From: Neisseria uirgultaei | GTDB taxonomy: Bacteria > Pseudomonadota > Gammaproteobacteria > Burkholderiales > Neisseriaceae | Direction of reading: 5' to 3' | DNA: 64,000 bases | Assembly (NCBI RefSeq): GCF_962719845.1 | Contig: NZ_CAUIYF010000004.1 | Coordinates: 124,001-188,000 of the forward strand | Part shown: positions 51,694-60,834 of the stretch, one piece after another | How the letters are laid out: each line of letters begins with the position of its first letter | How positions within the stretch are numbered: the first letter of the stretch is position 1 | Made by a program: the position numbers and the translations under genes | The notes under the pieces: generated by a model | What the model saw: only the letters and a program-made list of their open reading frames with translations | The model's database searches: none | Told to the model about the DNA's origin: nothing

Positions 51694-53997
51694 ATGAATA
51701 CGCAACCGCACGCTTCCCATACCGATTCCAATACGCTGATACTCGGTCAATACGCCGAACGCGCCTATCTCGAATACGCCATGAGCGTGGTCAAAGGCCG
51801 CGCGCTGCCTGAAGTTTCAGACGGTCAAAAGCCCGTGCAGCGGCGCATTTTGTTTGCCATGCGCGATATGGGCTTGACAGCGGGGGCGAAGCCGGTGAAA
51901 TCGGCGCGCGTGGTCGGTGAGATTTTGGGTAAATACCACCCGCACGGCGACAGTTCCGCCTATGAGGCGATGGTCCGCATGGCGCAGGATTTTACCTTGC
52001 GCTATCCCTTAATCGACGGCATCGGCAACTTCGGCTCGCGCGACGGCGACGGGGCGGCGGCGATGCGTTACACCGAAGCGCGGCTGACGCCGATTGCGGA
52101 ATTGCTGTTGTCCGAAATCAATCAGGGTACGGTGGATTTTGTACCGAACTACGACGGCGCGTTTGACGAGCCTGTACACCTGCCAGCCCGTCTGCCTATG
52201 GTGTTGCTCAACGGTGCGTCGGGCATCGCGGTGGGCATGGCGACCGAAATTCCGTCGCACAATTTGAACGAAGTTACGCAGGCGGCGATTGCGCTGTTGA
52301 AAAAGCCGACGCTGGAGACCGCCGACCTGATGCAATATATCCCTGCTCCAGACTTTGCCGGCGGCGGTCAAATCATCACGCCGGCGGACGAATTACGCCG
52401 GATTTACGAAACCGGCAAGGGCAGCGTGCGCGTGCGTGCGCGTTACGAAATCGAGAAGCTGGCGCGCGGACAATGGCGCGTGATTGTGACCGAGCTGCCG
52501 CCGAACGCCAACTCTGCCAAAATCCTTGCCGAAATCGAAGAACAAACCAACCCGAAACCGAAAGCGGGTAAGAAACAGCTCAACCAAGACCAGCTCAACA
52601 CCAAAAAGCTGATGCTGGATTTAATCGACCGCGTGCGCGATGAGTCAGACGGCGAACATCCCGTGCGCCTAGTGTTCGAGCCAAAATCCAGCCGCATCGA
52701 TACGGATACCTTCATCAACACGCTGATGGCGCAGACTTCTCTGGAAGGCAATGTGTCCATGAACTTGGTGATGATGGGGCTGGACAACCGCCCTGCGCAG
52801 AAAAACCTGAAAACGATTTTGCAGGAATGGCTGGATTTCCGCGTCGTGACCGTAACACGCCGTCTGAAATTCCGTTTGAACCAAGTGGAAAAACGACTGC
52901 ACGTCCTTGAAGGCCGTCTGAAAGTCTTTCTGCACATTGACGAAGTGATTAAAGTCATTCGTGAATCAGACGACCCGAAAGCCGATCTGATGGCGGCGTT
53001 CGGGCTGACCGAAATCCAAGCCGAAGACATTTTGGAAATCCGCCTGCGCCAGTTGGCGCGTTTAGAAGGTTTCAAACTCGAAAAAGAATTGAACGAGTTG
53101 CGCGAAGAACAAGGCCGTCTGAATATCCTTTTGGGCGACGAAAACGAAAAACGCAAGCTGATTATCAAAGAGATGCAGGCGGACATGAAGCAGTTCGGCG
53201 ACGCGCGCCGCACGCTGGTGGAAGAAGCCGGACGCGCCGTGTTGACGCAAACCACCGCCGATGAGCCGATCACGCTGATTCTGTCGGAAAAAGGCTGGAT
53301 ACGCAGCCGTGCCGGACACAACCTTGATTTGAGCCAAACCGCATTCAAAGAAGGCGACCGCCTCAAGCAAACCCTTGAAGGCCGCACTGTTTTACCTGTC
53401 GTCATCTTGGATTCATTGGGTAGAACCTACACGCTCGATGCCGCCGAAATTCCCGGCGGACGCGGCGACGGCGTACCGGTTTCATCCTTAATAGAGCTGC
53501 AAAACGGCGCGAAACCCGTCGCTATGCTCACCGGCCAGCCCGAACAGCACTACCTGCTCTCAGGCAGCGGCGGCTACGGCTTCATCGCCAAGTTGGCCGA
53601 TATGGTCGGACGCGTGAAAGCGGGCAAAGTGGTGATGACCGTAGAAAGCGGCGAAACCGTCCTGCCGCCCGTTACCGTCTATGCTTCTTCGCTGATCAAT
53701 CCTGACTGCAAAATCATTGCCGCCACTAATCAAAACCGCGCCATCGCCTTCCCCATCGGCGAATTGAAAATCATGCCGAAAGGCAAAGGACTGCAAATCA
53801 TCGGATTAAACGCCGGCGAATCGATGACGCATACCGCCGTTTCTTCCGAGGCGGAAATCCTGATTGAAAGCGAAGGCAGGCGCGGCGCGGCGCACAAAGA
53901 CCGCCTCCCCGTCTCCCTGCTTGAGGCAAAACGCGGCAAAAAAGGCAGACTGTTGCCCATATCGGGCAGCCTGAAACAGCTTTCTTCCCCCAAATAA
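51694..53997 (+). CDS. parC: DNA topoisomerase IV subunit A
   Basis: 767 aa. It decatenates chromosomes with ParE. The winged-helix domain contains the catalytic Tyr near residue 126 (AMRYTEARLTPIAE). The quinolone region reads YHPHGDSSAYEAM with Asp86, Ser87, Ser88 and Glu91, all wild type in gonococcal numbering. That numbering also supports the start MNTQPHASHT at 51694. The C-terminal beta-propeller is complete, ending about 20 bp before the sensor kinase gene. Confidence 0.96.
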   Translation: MNTQPHASHTDSNTLILGQYAERAYLEYAMSVVKGRALPEVSDGQKPVQRRILFAMRDMGLTAGAKPVKSARVVGEILGKYHPHGDSSAYEAMVRMAQDFTLRYPLIDGIGNFGSRDGDGAAAMRYTEARLTPIAELLLSEINQGTVDFVPNYDGAFDEPVHLPARLPMVLLNGASGIAVGMATEIPSHNLNEVTQAAIALLKKPTLETADLMQYIPAPDFAGGGQIITPADELRRIYETGKGSVRVRARYEIEKLARGQWRVIVTELPPNANSAKILAEIEEQTNPKPKAGKKQLNQDQLNTKKLMLDLIDRVRDESDGEHPVRLVFEPKSSRIDTDTFINTLMAQTSLEGNVSMNLVMMGLDNRPAQKNLKTILQEWLDFRVVTVTRRLKFRLNQVEKRLHVLEGRLKVFLHIDEVIKVIRESDDPKADLMAAFGLTEIQAEDILEIRLRQLARLEGFKLEKELNELREEQGRLNILLGDENEKRKLIIKEMQADMKQFGDARRTLVEEAGRAVLTQTTADEPITLILSEKGWIRSRAGHNLDLSQTAFKEGDRLKQTLEGRTVLPVVILDSLGRTYTLDAAEIPGGRGDGVPVSSLIELQNGAKPVAMLTGQPEQHYLLSGSGGYGFIAKLADMVGRVKAGKVVMTVESGETVLPPVTVYASSLINPDCKIIAATNQNRAIAFPIGELKIMPKGKGLQIIGLNAGESMTHTAVSSEAEILIESEGRRGAAHKDRLPVSLLEAKRGKKGRLLPISGSLKQLSSPK

Positions 53998-54016
53998 ACC
54001 CGGTTCCGCACATATT

Positions 54017-55609
54017 ATGGTGATTTCCAACCCCCGCGAACTTGAAAAACTCAAAGACCGGATTCCCAATCTGATCAACATCATCCGCGTCGCCATCGTT
54101 TTCCCGCTGATGATTATGCACATCCTCGGGCTGGAAACCGGCAGCCGTGCGAACCTGCACGCTTCGTGGACGGCGTGGGCGTTTTATGTTTGGCTCGCCA
54201 TTGCCTGCTGGCTGATTTTCTTTTCCATCATCCATCCGCATTGGCAATGGCAGTCGCTGAAAATGCCGCGTTTCAGCGCGGTGGCGGATATCACGATGAT
54301 CGGCGTGCTGACCTACCTGTTCGGCGGCATCGATTCCGGCTTCGGCATCCTGATCCTGCCCTTCGTCGTCTGCTCCTGCCTGCTCAGCTACGGGCGTTAT
54401 CCCCTGCTCTATTCCAGCTACGCCGCCATCCTGCTGATATTCAACGCCATTGCCGACGGCAATATCGGCAAATACCCGCTCATATCGGATACCCGTACCG
54501 CCTCGGCAACCTTCATCCTCGTCGCCGCCTCCTATCTTTCCGCCATCTTCACTTCCCTGTCGGTCAAATACATCGACAGCGCCGGCCAACTGGCCCGCAA
54601 CAACCACCTCGCCTACCGGCGCATCAAAGGCTTGAGCCAAACCGTACTCGAACGCGTTCAGGAAGCCGTCGTCGTCATCAATACCGAAGGGCTGGCGGTG
54701 CTGTTCAACCGGAAGGCGAAAGACCTTTTCCCCGCGCTCGAAATCGGACGGCGCGCCGGCCTGTCCGATTCTGCCGCCGAACTGTGGAATCAAGCCTCTC
54801 CGCACAATTTCGAATACGTCCTCGGCACACCCGGCCTGAACGCCGGCATCCGCGCCGTTCCGGTCAACAAAGGGCCGGACAAGCTGCTCATCCTCTACAT
54901 CCGCCCGCAAAGCGAAATTCAGGCAGAAGCCCTGTCCGTCAAACTTGCCGCACTCGGACAACTGACCGCCAACCTCGCCCACGAAATCCGCAACCCGATG
55001 TCCGCCATCCGCCATGCAAACGACCTGTTGCGCGAAAATGCAGAGGAAGAAGAAACCGACCCATTCAAGGTCAAACTTTGCGAAATCATCGACGGCAACG
55101 TCCGCCGTATCGACAAAATGCTCGAAGACATCTCCTCGCTCAACAAACGCAACAAAACCGCACGCGAAGCCATCGACCTGATGCAGTTTTGGATAGGCTT
55201 CAAACAGGAATTCCTGCTCAACAATCCCGATGCCGTCGGCTGCATCCGCCTGGATATGCAGGGCAATCACCTGACTGCCTATTTCGATTCCGCCCACTTG
55301 AGGCAAATTATGTGGAACCTGTGCAACAACGCATGGCGGCACAGCAGCAAACGTAACGGCTCGATTGCCGTCGTCGCCCGGCCTGCACAAAAAAACACCA
55401 TCAGCATCCTGTTTGCCGACGACGGCGGCGGCGTTCCGCCCGAAGTGCAGGAACACTTGTTCGAACCCTTTTACACCACAGCAAAAAACGGAACCGGACT
55501 GGGGCTGTATGTCGCCCGTGAACTGGCACACGCCAACTTCGGCGATTTGACCTACCTGCCCGAAGCCAAATGTTTCGAACTCACATTACCGGAAAAAAGC
55601 AATGACTGA
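54017..55609 (+). CDS. PilS-like membrane sensor histidine kinase
   Basis: 530 aa. Six transmembrane segments in the first 190 residues, as in PilS. A PAS-like region (about 205-300) follows. The H-box is LTANLAHEIRNPMSAIRHAN; the ATPase domain has WNLCNNAWRHSS (N box), FADDGGGVPPEV and FEPFYTTAKNGTGLGLYVAR. It overlaps the response regulator gene by 8 nt. The signal it senses is unknown. Confidence 0.92.
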   Translation: MVISNPRELEKLKDRIPNLINIIRVAIVFPLMIMHILGLETGSRANLHASWTAWAFYVWLAIACWLIFFSIIHPHWQWQSLKMPRFSAVADITMIGVLTYLFGGIDSGFGILILPFVVCSCLLSYGRYPLLYSSYAAILLIFNAIADGNIGKYPLISDTRTASATFILVAASYLSAIFTSLSVKYIDSAGQLARNNHLAYRRIKGLSQTVLERVQEAVVVINTEGLAVLFNRKAKDLFPALEIGRRAGLSDSAAELWNQASPHNFEYVLGTPGLNAGIRAVPVNKGPDKLLILYIRPQSEIQAEALSVKLAALGQLTANLAHEIRNPMSAIRHANDLLRENAEEEETDPFKVKLCEIIDGNVRRIDKMLEDISSLNKRNKTAREAIDLMQFWIGFKQEFLLNNPDAVGCIRLDMQGNHLTAYFDSAHLRQIMWNLCNNAWRHSSKRNGSIAVVARPAQKNTISILFADDGGGVPPEVQEHLFEPFYTTAKNGTGLGLYVARELAHANFGDLTYLPEAKCFELTLPEKSND

Positions 55610-57116
55610 ACTGCAACATCCCGTCCTCGTCGTTGATGACGAAACCGATATTCTCGACCTGATGGAAATGACCCTGATGAAAATGGGGCTGCGCGTCCAT
55701 ACCGCGTCAGGCGTTGCCGAAGCCAAAAACAAGCTCGACAGCCAACGCTATTCGCTCGTCCTGACCGATATGCGTATGCCGGACGGCTCCGGGCTGGAAG
55801 TCGTCCAACACATCAACAGCCGTGCACTCGACATCCCGATTGCCGTCATTACCGCCTTCGGCAATGCCGATCAGGCACAGGAAGCGTTGCGTTGCGGCGC
55901 GTTCGACTACATCCAAAAACCCATCACCCTCGCCCGGCTGCGTTCCCTCGTCAAATCGGCAATTTCCGTTTCCGAAAACCAAAACAAAATCCCCGAACCG
56001 CCCGTTCAGACGGCATCCCCCGTTTCTTCCCCCATGCCGTCTGAAGCCCCAAAACCTGCAAACGCGATACCGACGGCACCGCCCGTTTCCGCCGCCCTTC
56101 CCTATGCGGAATCCGATATGCCCCGCCTGCTCGGCAGCTCTCCGCAGATGGTCGAAGTCCGCCACCTCATCCGCCGCCTCGCGCCCGGCAAAGTACCCGT
56201 CTATATTTCCGGCGAATCCGGTACAGGTAAGGAACAGGCGGCACGCACCATACACGAACTGTCCGACCGTGCGGACAAACCCTTTGTCGCCGTCAACTGC
56301 GGTGCGATTCCCGAAAACCTCATGGAAAGCGAATTTTTCGGCTACCGCAAAGGCAGCTTTACCGGTGCCGACAAAGACCACGACGGCTTCTTCCGCCACG
56401 CCGACGGCGGCACTTTGTTTTTGGACGAAGTCGCCGACCTGCCCCTTTCCATGCAGGTCAAACTCCTGCGCGCGATTCAAGAAAAAGCCGTGCGCCGCAT
56501 CGGTGATACGGCCGAGCAGCCCGTCGATGTCCGCATCGTCTGCGCCACCCACAAAAACCTCGAAGCCCTTGTCGGAAGCGGCGCATTCCGCCAAGACCTG
56601 TATTACCGACTCAATGTCGTCAGCCTCAATATGCCGTCCCTGCGCGAAATGCGCGAAGATTTGAAGCTGCTCATCCCCTACCTCCTGCACAAACACAGCC
56701 GCAACAACCTGCCTTACACACTCTCCCCCGCCGCGCAACAGATGCTCCTGAATTACAGCTACCCGGGCAATTTCCGCGAACTGGAAAACATCCTCGAACG
56801 CGCCGTCGCCCTGTGCGTCGGACACACCGTCCAAATCGACGATTTGCAGATTCAAGACGTGCGCCGCAAACCCCTTCAGTCCGAAACCGCCGAACCCGTT
56901 GCCGATAGCTTGCCGTCTGAAGCGTCCGCCCCGTACTGCGTCCTGCCGTTCGACCCCGATACCATGCAGATACAGGACTATCTCGACCAAATCGAACGCG
57001 ACATCATCGAACAAGTCCTCAAACAAACCGAAGGCAACCGCACGCAGGCCGCCAAACGCTTGGGCATCAGCTTCCGTTCCATGCGCTACCGTATGGAACG
57101 CCTCAACATCGGCTGA
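55602..57116 (+). CDS. PilR/NtrC-like sigma-54-type response regulator
   Basis: 504 aa. Receiver domain: VVDDETDILDLMEMTL, phospho-Asp in VLTDMRMPDGSG, Lys in YIQKPI. Linker of about 55 residues (about 130-175) containing the translation of two DUS. AAA+ domain: ISGESGTGKEQAARTIHELS (Walker A), GYRKGSFTGADKDHDGFFRH (GAFTGA loop with Ser for Ala), GGTLFLDEVADLP (Walker B). Fis-type helix-turn-helix: EGNRTQAAKRLGISFRSMRY. RpoN is, as known for gonococci, non-functional, so its present job is unclear. Confidence 0.92.
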   Translation: MTELQHPVLVVDDETDILDLMEMTLMKMGLRVHTASGVAEAKNKLDSQRYSLVLTDMRMPDGSGLEVVQHINSRALDIPIAVITAFGNADQAQEALRCGAFDYIQKPITLARLRSLVKSAISVSENQNKIPEPPVQTASPVSSPMPSEAPKPANAIPTAPPVSAALPYAESDMPRLLGSSPQMVEVRHLIRRLAPGKVPVYISGESGTGKEQAARTIHELSDRADKPFVAVNCGAIPENLMESEFFGYRKGSFTGADKDHDGFFRHADGGTLFLDEVADLPLSMQVKLLRAIQEKAVRRIGDTAEQPVDVRIVCATHKNLEALVGSGAFRQDLYYRLNVVSLNMPSLREMREDLKLLIPYLLHKHSRNNLPYTLSPAAQQMLLNYSYPGNFRELENILERAVALCVGHTVQIDDLQIQDVRRKPLQSETAEPVADSLPSEASAPYCVLPFDPDTMQIQDYLDQIERDIIEQVLKQTEGNRTQAAKRLGISFRSMRYRMERLNIG

Positions 57117-57220
57117 CGGCAAAACGGCATCCGCACCATCCCCGCCCACCCGAAAAAATGCCGTCTGAAACGGCACGGGAAAGCGGGTTCGCCCCTTGCT
57201 TCCGAACAAACAAAACTACT

Positions 57221-57973
57221 ATGACCGACATCCTTATTGACAACACCGCCACCGAAACCGTCCGCACCCTGATACGGGCATTCCCCCTTGTGCCCGTTTC
57301 CCAACCGCCCGAACAAGGCAGTTACCTGCTCGCCGGACACGATACCGTCAGCCTCAAGCTTGTCGGGGAAAAGGGCGGCGTTACCGTCGATTTTGCCTCC
57401 GGCGCGGCACAATACCGGCGCACAAAAGGCGGAGGCGAACTCATCGCCAAAGCCGTCAACCACACCGCGCACCCCACCGTTTGGGACGCGACCGCAGGAT
57501 TGGGGCGCGACAGCTTCGTCCTCGCCTCGCTCGGGCTGGCCGTTACCGCCTTCGAGCAGCATCCCGCCGTCGCCTGCCTGCTTTCAGACGGCATCCGCCG
57601 CGCCCTCCTCAATCCCGAAACGCAAGACACCGCCGCGCGCATCAACCTCTATTTCGGCAACGCCGCCGAACAAATGCCCGCCCTTGTTCAAACACAAGGC
57701 AAACCCGACATCGTCTATCTCGACCCCATGTATCCCGAACGCCGCAAAAGTGCCGCCGTTAAAAAAGAAATGGCCTACTTCCACCGGCTCGTCGGCGAAG
57801 CGCAAGATGAAGCGGCACTCCTGCATACCGCACGCCAAACGGCAAAAAAACGCGTCGTCGTCAAACGCCCGCGCCTCGGCGAACACCTTGCCGGACAAGC
57901 TGCTGCCTACCAATACACCGGCAAAAGCACCCGCTTCGACGTTTACCTGCCCTACGGAGCGGACAAGGGATAA
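57221..57973 (+). CDS. rsmJ: 16S rRNA (guanine-1516-N2)-methyltransferase
   Basis: 250 aa. The SAM-binding motif VWDATAGLGRDSFVLASLGL and catalytic DIVYLDPMYPERRKSA match RsmJ. KRVVVKRPRLGEHLAG is a conserved C-terminal segment. ATG 57221 (MTDILIDNTATET) is used; a frame from 57158 starts with a DUS (MPSE). Confidence 0.93.
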   Translation: MTDILIDNTATETVRTLIRAFPLVPVSQPPEQGSYLLAGHDTVSLKLVGEKGGVTVDFASGAAQYRRTKGGGELIAKAVNHTAHPTVWDATAGLGRDSFVLASLGLAVTAFEQHPAVACLLSDGIRRALLNPETQDTAARINLYFGNAAEQMPALVQTQGKPDIVYLDPMYPERRKSAAVKKEMAYFHRLVGEAQDEAALLHTARQTAKKRVVVKRPRLGEHLAGQAAAYQYTGKSTRFDVYLPYGADKG

Positions 57974-58077
57974 CGCCCATAAAACAAGACACCGAAAAAT
58001 TTGCCGTTCTTATGCAAACGAGAAACCGGTTTTTGCGTTTCGACTGTTTTGGATAAGTCATCACACCTTAAAGTTTG

Positions 58078-59045
58078 TCATTCCCACAGAAGTGGGAATC
58101 CGATTCGTTCAGTTTTAGTTGTTTTCGAGTTTCAGGCAACTTCCAAACCGTCATTCCCACGAAAGTGGGAATCTAGAAATGAAAGGCAACAGGAATTTAT
58201 CGTAAATGACCGAAACCGAACGGACTAGATTCCCGCCTGCGCGGGAATGACGGGGCGTGGGGATGCCGTCTGAAATTCCGTCATTCCCGTGAAAACGGGA
58301 ATCTAGAACTTCTGATTTTTCAGACGACTTTTGAACATTGCCGCTACCCAATAATCTGGATTCCCGCCTGCGCGGGAATGACGAGGTTTCAGGTTGCTGT
58401 TTTTAAGTTGCTGTTTCGGGTTGCTGTTTTTTATGGAAATGACGAGGTTTTAGATTGCGGGAATTTATCCGCTCCTCCGTCATTCCCACGGAAGTGGGAA
58501 TCCGGAAATGAAAGGCAACAGGAATTTATCGTAAATGACTGAAACTGAACGCACTGGATTCCCGCCTGCGCGGGAATGACGGGGCGGGGGGATGCCGTCT
58601 GAAATTCCGTCATTCCCGTGAAAACGGGAATCTAGAACTTCTGATTTTTCAGACGACTTTTGAACATTGCCGCTACCCAATGATCTGGATTCCCGCCTGC
58701 GCGGGAATAACGGGGTTTCAGGTTGCTGTTTTTAAGTTGCTGCTTCGGGTTGCTGTTTTTTATGGAAATGACGAAGTTTTAGATTGCGGGAATTTATCCG
58801 CTTCTCCGCCATTCCCGCGAAAGTGGGAATCTAGAAATGAAAGGCAACAGGAATTTATCGTAAATGACTGAAACCGAACGGACTAGATTCCCGCCTGCGC
58901 GGGAATGACGGGGCGGGAGGATGTCGTCTGAAATTCCGTCATTCCCGTGAAAACGGGAATCTAGAACTTCTGATTTTTCAGACAACTTTTGAACATTGCC
59001 GCTACCCAATGATCTGGATTCCCGCCTGCGCGGGGATGACGATGT
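58078..59045. repeat. dRS3/NIME repeat block 2 with 329-bp tandem repeats
   Basis: Nearly 1 kb between rsmJ and the DUF2788 gene holds more than ten dRS3-type inverted repeats (ATTCCC-N8-GGGAAT variants). The string GAAAGGCAACAGGAATTTAT starts at 58181, 58510 and 58839, an exact 329-bp period. Two full units and about 230 bp of a third are present. Each unit has one DUS or degenerate DUS, four dRS3 copies and a GGTTGCTGTTTTTAAGTTGC stretch. No gene is supported. Confidence 0.92.
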
Positions 59046-59219
59046 AAAATTATCCGGGATTCAAAAAGACAGGCTTTCGCATCCGTGGGAATGACTGCGG
59101 AAAGATGATTTTTATTTTGTCATAAAAATCCGCACCTTAATCAGTTAGCGGTTAAATCAAACTTTTAGGGTGCAGATTACTTTTTATGATGTCAGACGGC
59201 ATTTCGACAGATGGCAAAC

Positions 59220-59426
59220 CTATTTCGGTAATACCAAAAACTTAATCAATAACTCTTTGAACACAAAACCGAACACGCCCAAGCCCAAAACCAAAAACAA
59301 AATGGCGATGCCGAATTTGCCCGCTTTAGACTCCTTGCCCAAATTCCAAACGATAAAACCCAAAAAAATAATCAAGCTGGTCAGGCAGATTTTCAACGCC
59401 CAATCGGCAAAAACCGCTTCATCCAT
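59220..59426 (-). CDS. DUF2788 small inner-membrane protein
   Basis: 68 aa. Two transmembrane helices (ALKICLTSLIIFLGFIVWNL and GIAILFLVLGLGVFGFVFKE) joined by GKESKAGKFG, the DUF2788 signature. Function unknown. ATG 59426 (MDEAVFADWALK) has AGGA 6 nt upstream; a frame to 59519 crosses a DUS and is rejected. Confidence 0.85.
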   Translation of the reverse strand: MDEAVFADWALKICLTSLIIFLGFIVWNLGKESKAGKFGIAILFLVLGLGVFGFVFKELLIKFLVLPK

Positions 59427-59468
59427 ATTTTTTCCTATTGTTGATGTGTATGCCATACGCGATAAGGG

Positions 59469-59512
59469 TTTCAGACGGCATTTGCGGTGTTTTCCGCCAA
59501 TGCCGTCTGAAA
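59469..59512. other. DUS pair, outward polarity, after metZ
   Basis: TTTCAGACGGCAT and ATGCCGTCTGAAA about 18 bp apart. Located just after the metZ stop codon (59520) on the minus strand; could form a hairpin but no T run. Confidence 0.5.
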
Positions 59513-59519
59513 CACGCAA

Positions 59520-60689
59520 TCAGCGTGCGAGTGCCTGTTTCAAATCATCGACGAGGTCGTCAACATATTCCAAACCGACCGACAGGCGCACCAATCCGGG
59601 GTGGATACCGGCGGCGAGTTTTTCTTCGGGCTGCATTCTGCCGTGCGTGGTTGTCCACGGGTGGGTAATGGTCGAGCGCACGTCGCCGAGGTTGGCGGTG
59701 CGGGAAAAGAGTTCCACGCCGTCCACGACTTTCCACGCGGCTGCTTGGTCGGCGACTTCAAAACCGATGACGATGCCGCCACCGTTTTGCTGTTTGTGGA
59801 TAAGCTCTGCCTGAGGATGGTCGGGCAATCCGGTGTAGTACACGGCTTGAACCTGCGGCTGCGCTTGCAGCCATTGGGCGATTTTCAAGGCGTTGTCAAA
59901 CTGTTTTTCCATACGCAGCGACAGGGTTTCCACGCCGCTCAACAACTGCCACGCGTTAAACGGCGACATCGCCAAACCGCAAGAGTTGCAGTAAACGGCG
60001 ACCTGCGCCATCAGCTCTTCCGAACCCGCCAACACGCCGCCCATCACGCGCCCGTGTCCGTCTATGGCTTTGGTTGCGGAAGAAACAGAAATATCCGCGC
60101 CGTGTTTCAAAGGCTGAGAGCCGGCGGGCGACAAGAGGCTGTTGTCCACCACCAAAAGCGCGCCGATGCCGTGCGCCAATTCCGCCAAGGCTTCCAAGTC
60201 GGCTACTTCTCCCAAGGGGTTGGACGGCGTTTCCAAAAACAGCAGTTTGGTATTGGCTTTGACGGCGGCTTTCCATTCGTTTATATCGGTCGGCGACACG
60301 TGGCTCACTCCGATGCCGAATTTGGTAACGATGTTATTGATAAAGCCGACGGTCGTGCCGAACAGGCTGCGGCTGGAAATCACATGGTCGCCCGCCTGCA
60401 GGAAGGTGAAAAACGCTGCCTGAATCGCGGACATGCCGGTCGAAGTGGCGACCGCACGTTCCGCACCTTCCAAAGCGGCAATGCGTTTTTCAAAGGCCGC
60501 GATGGTCGGATTGGCAGTACGGGTATAAGTGAACCCTTTGATTTTTTTTGAAAACAAATCGGCAGCGTGTTGGGCGTTGTCCCACATGAAGCTGCTGGTC
60601 AGGAACAAGGCCTGATTGTGTTCGCGGTATTCGGTTTGTTCTTTGCCGCCGCGTATGGCGAGCGTCTGCGGGTGGAGTTTTTTGCTCAT
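59520..60689 (-). CDS. metZ: O-succinylhomoserine sulfhydrylase
   Basis: 389 aa PLP enzyme of the Cys/Met gamma family. It makes homocysteine from O-succinylhomoserine and sulfide. FTYTRTANPTIAAFEKRIAA, TSTGMSAIQAAFF and the PLP lysine in SVSSATKAIDGHGRVMGG are clear. MetZ rather than MetB is favoured by IRGGKEQTEYREHNQALFLT and overall length; the two are hard to separate without alignment. Confidence 0.9.
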   Translation of the reverse strand: MSKKLHPQTLAIRGGKEQTEYREHNQALFLTSSFMWDNAQHAADLFSKKIKGFTYTRTANPTIAAFEKRIAALEGAERAVATSTGMSAIQAAFFTFLQAGDHVISSRSLFGTTVGFINNIVTKFGIGVSHVSPTDINEWKAAVKANTKLLFLETPSNPLGEVADLEALAELAHGIGALLVVDNSLLSPAGSQPLKHGADISVSSATKAIDGHGRVMGGVLAGSEELMAQVAVYCNSCGLAMSPFNAWQLLSGVETLSLRMEKQFDNALKIAQWLQAQPQVQAVYYTGLPDHPQAELIHKQQNGGGIVIGFEVADQAAAWKVVDGVELFSRTANLGDVRSTITHPWTTTHGRMQPEEKLAAGIHPGLVRLSVGLEYVDDLVDDLKQALAR

Positions 60690-60798
60690 CGGTAATTCCT
60701 CGGTTTTGTCCGTTCGGCAACGGGGCGTGCGCCCGTTGTTTAATTTATTAATATTTTGCGCCCGTTCCGTGAGGCTTTCAAGTCGGATGAGAATGCAA

Positions 60799-60830
60799 AT
60801 GCCGTCTGAACACGGCTTTCAGACGGCATG
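60799..60830 (-). terminator. DUS hairpin between metZ and the next gene
   Basis: ATGCCGTCTGAA and TTCAGACGGCAT with an 8-nt loop just after the stop of the unrecognised gene at 60835. Confidence 0.55.
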
Positions 60831-60834
60831 ACGG

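Noticed and set aside
51694..53997. Fluoroquinolone resistance changes in parC
   Set aside because: Asp86, Ser87, Ser88 and Glu91 are all the susceptible residues.
58078..59045. dRS3 block as a CRISPR array
   Set aside because: The units are short palindromes with variable 8-nt cores and irregular spacing inside a 329-bp composite repeat. There is no constant repeat with unique spacers, and no cas genes adjoin.
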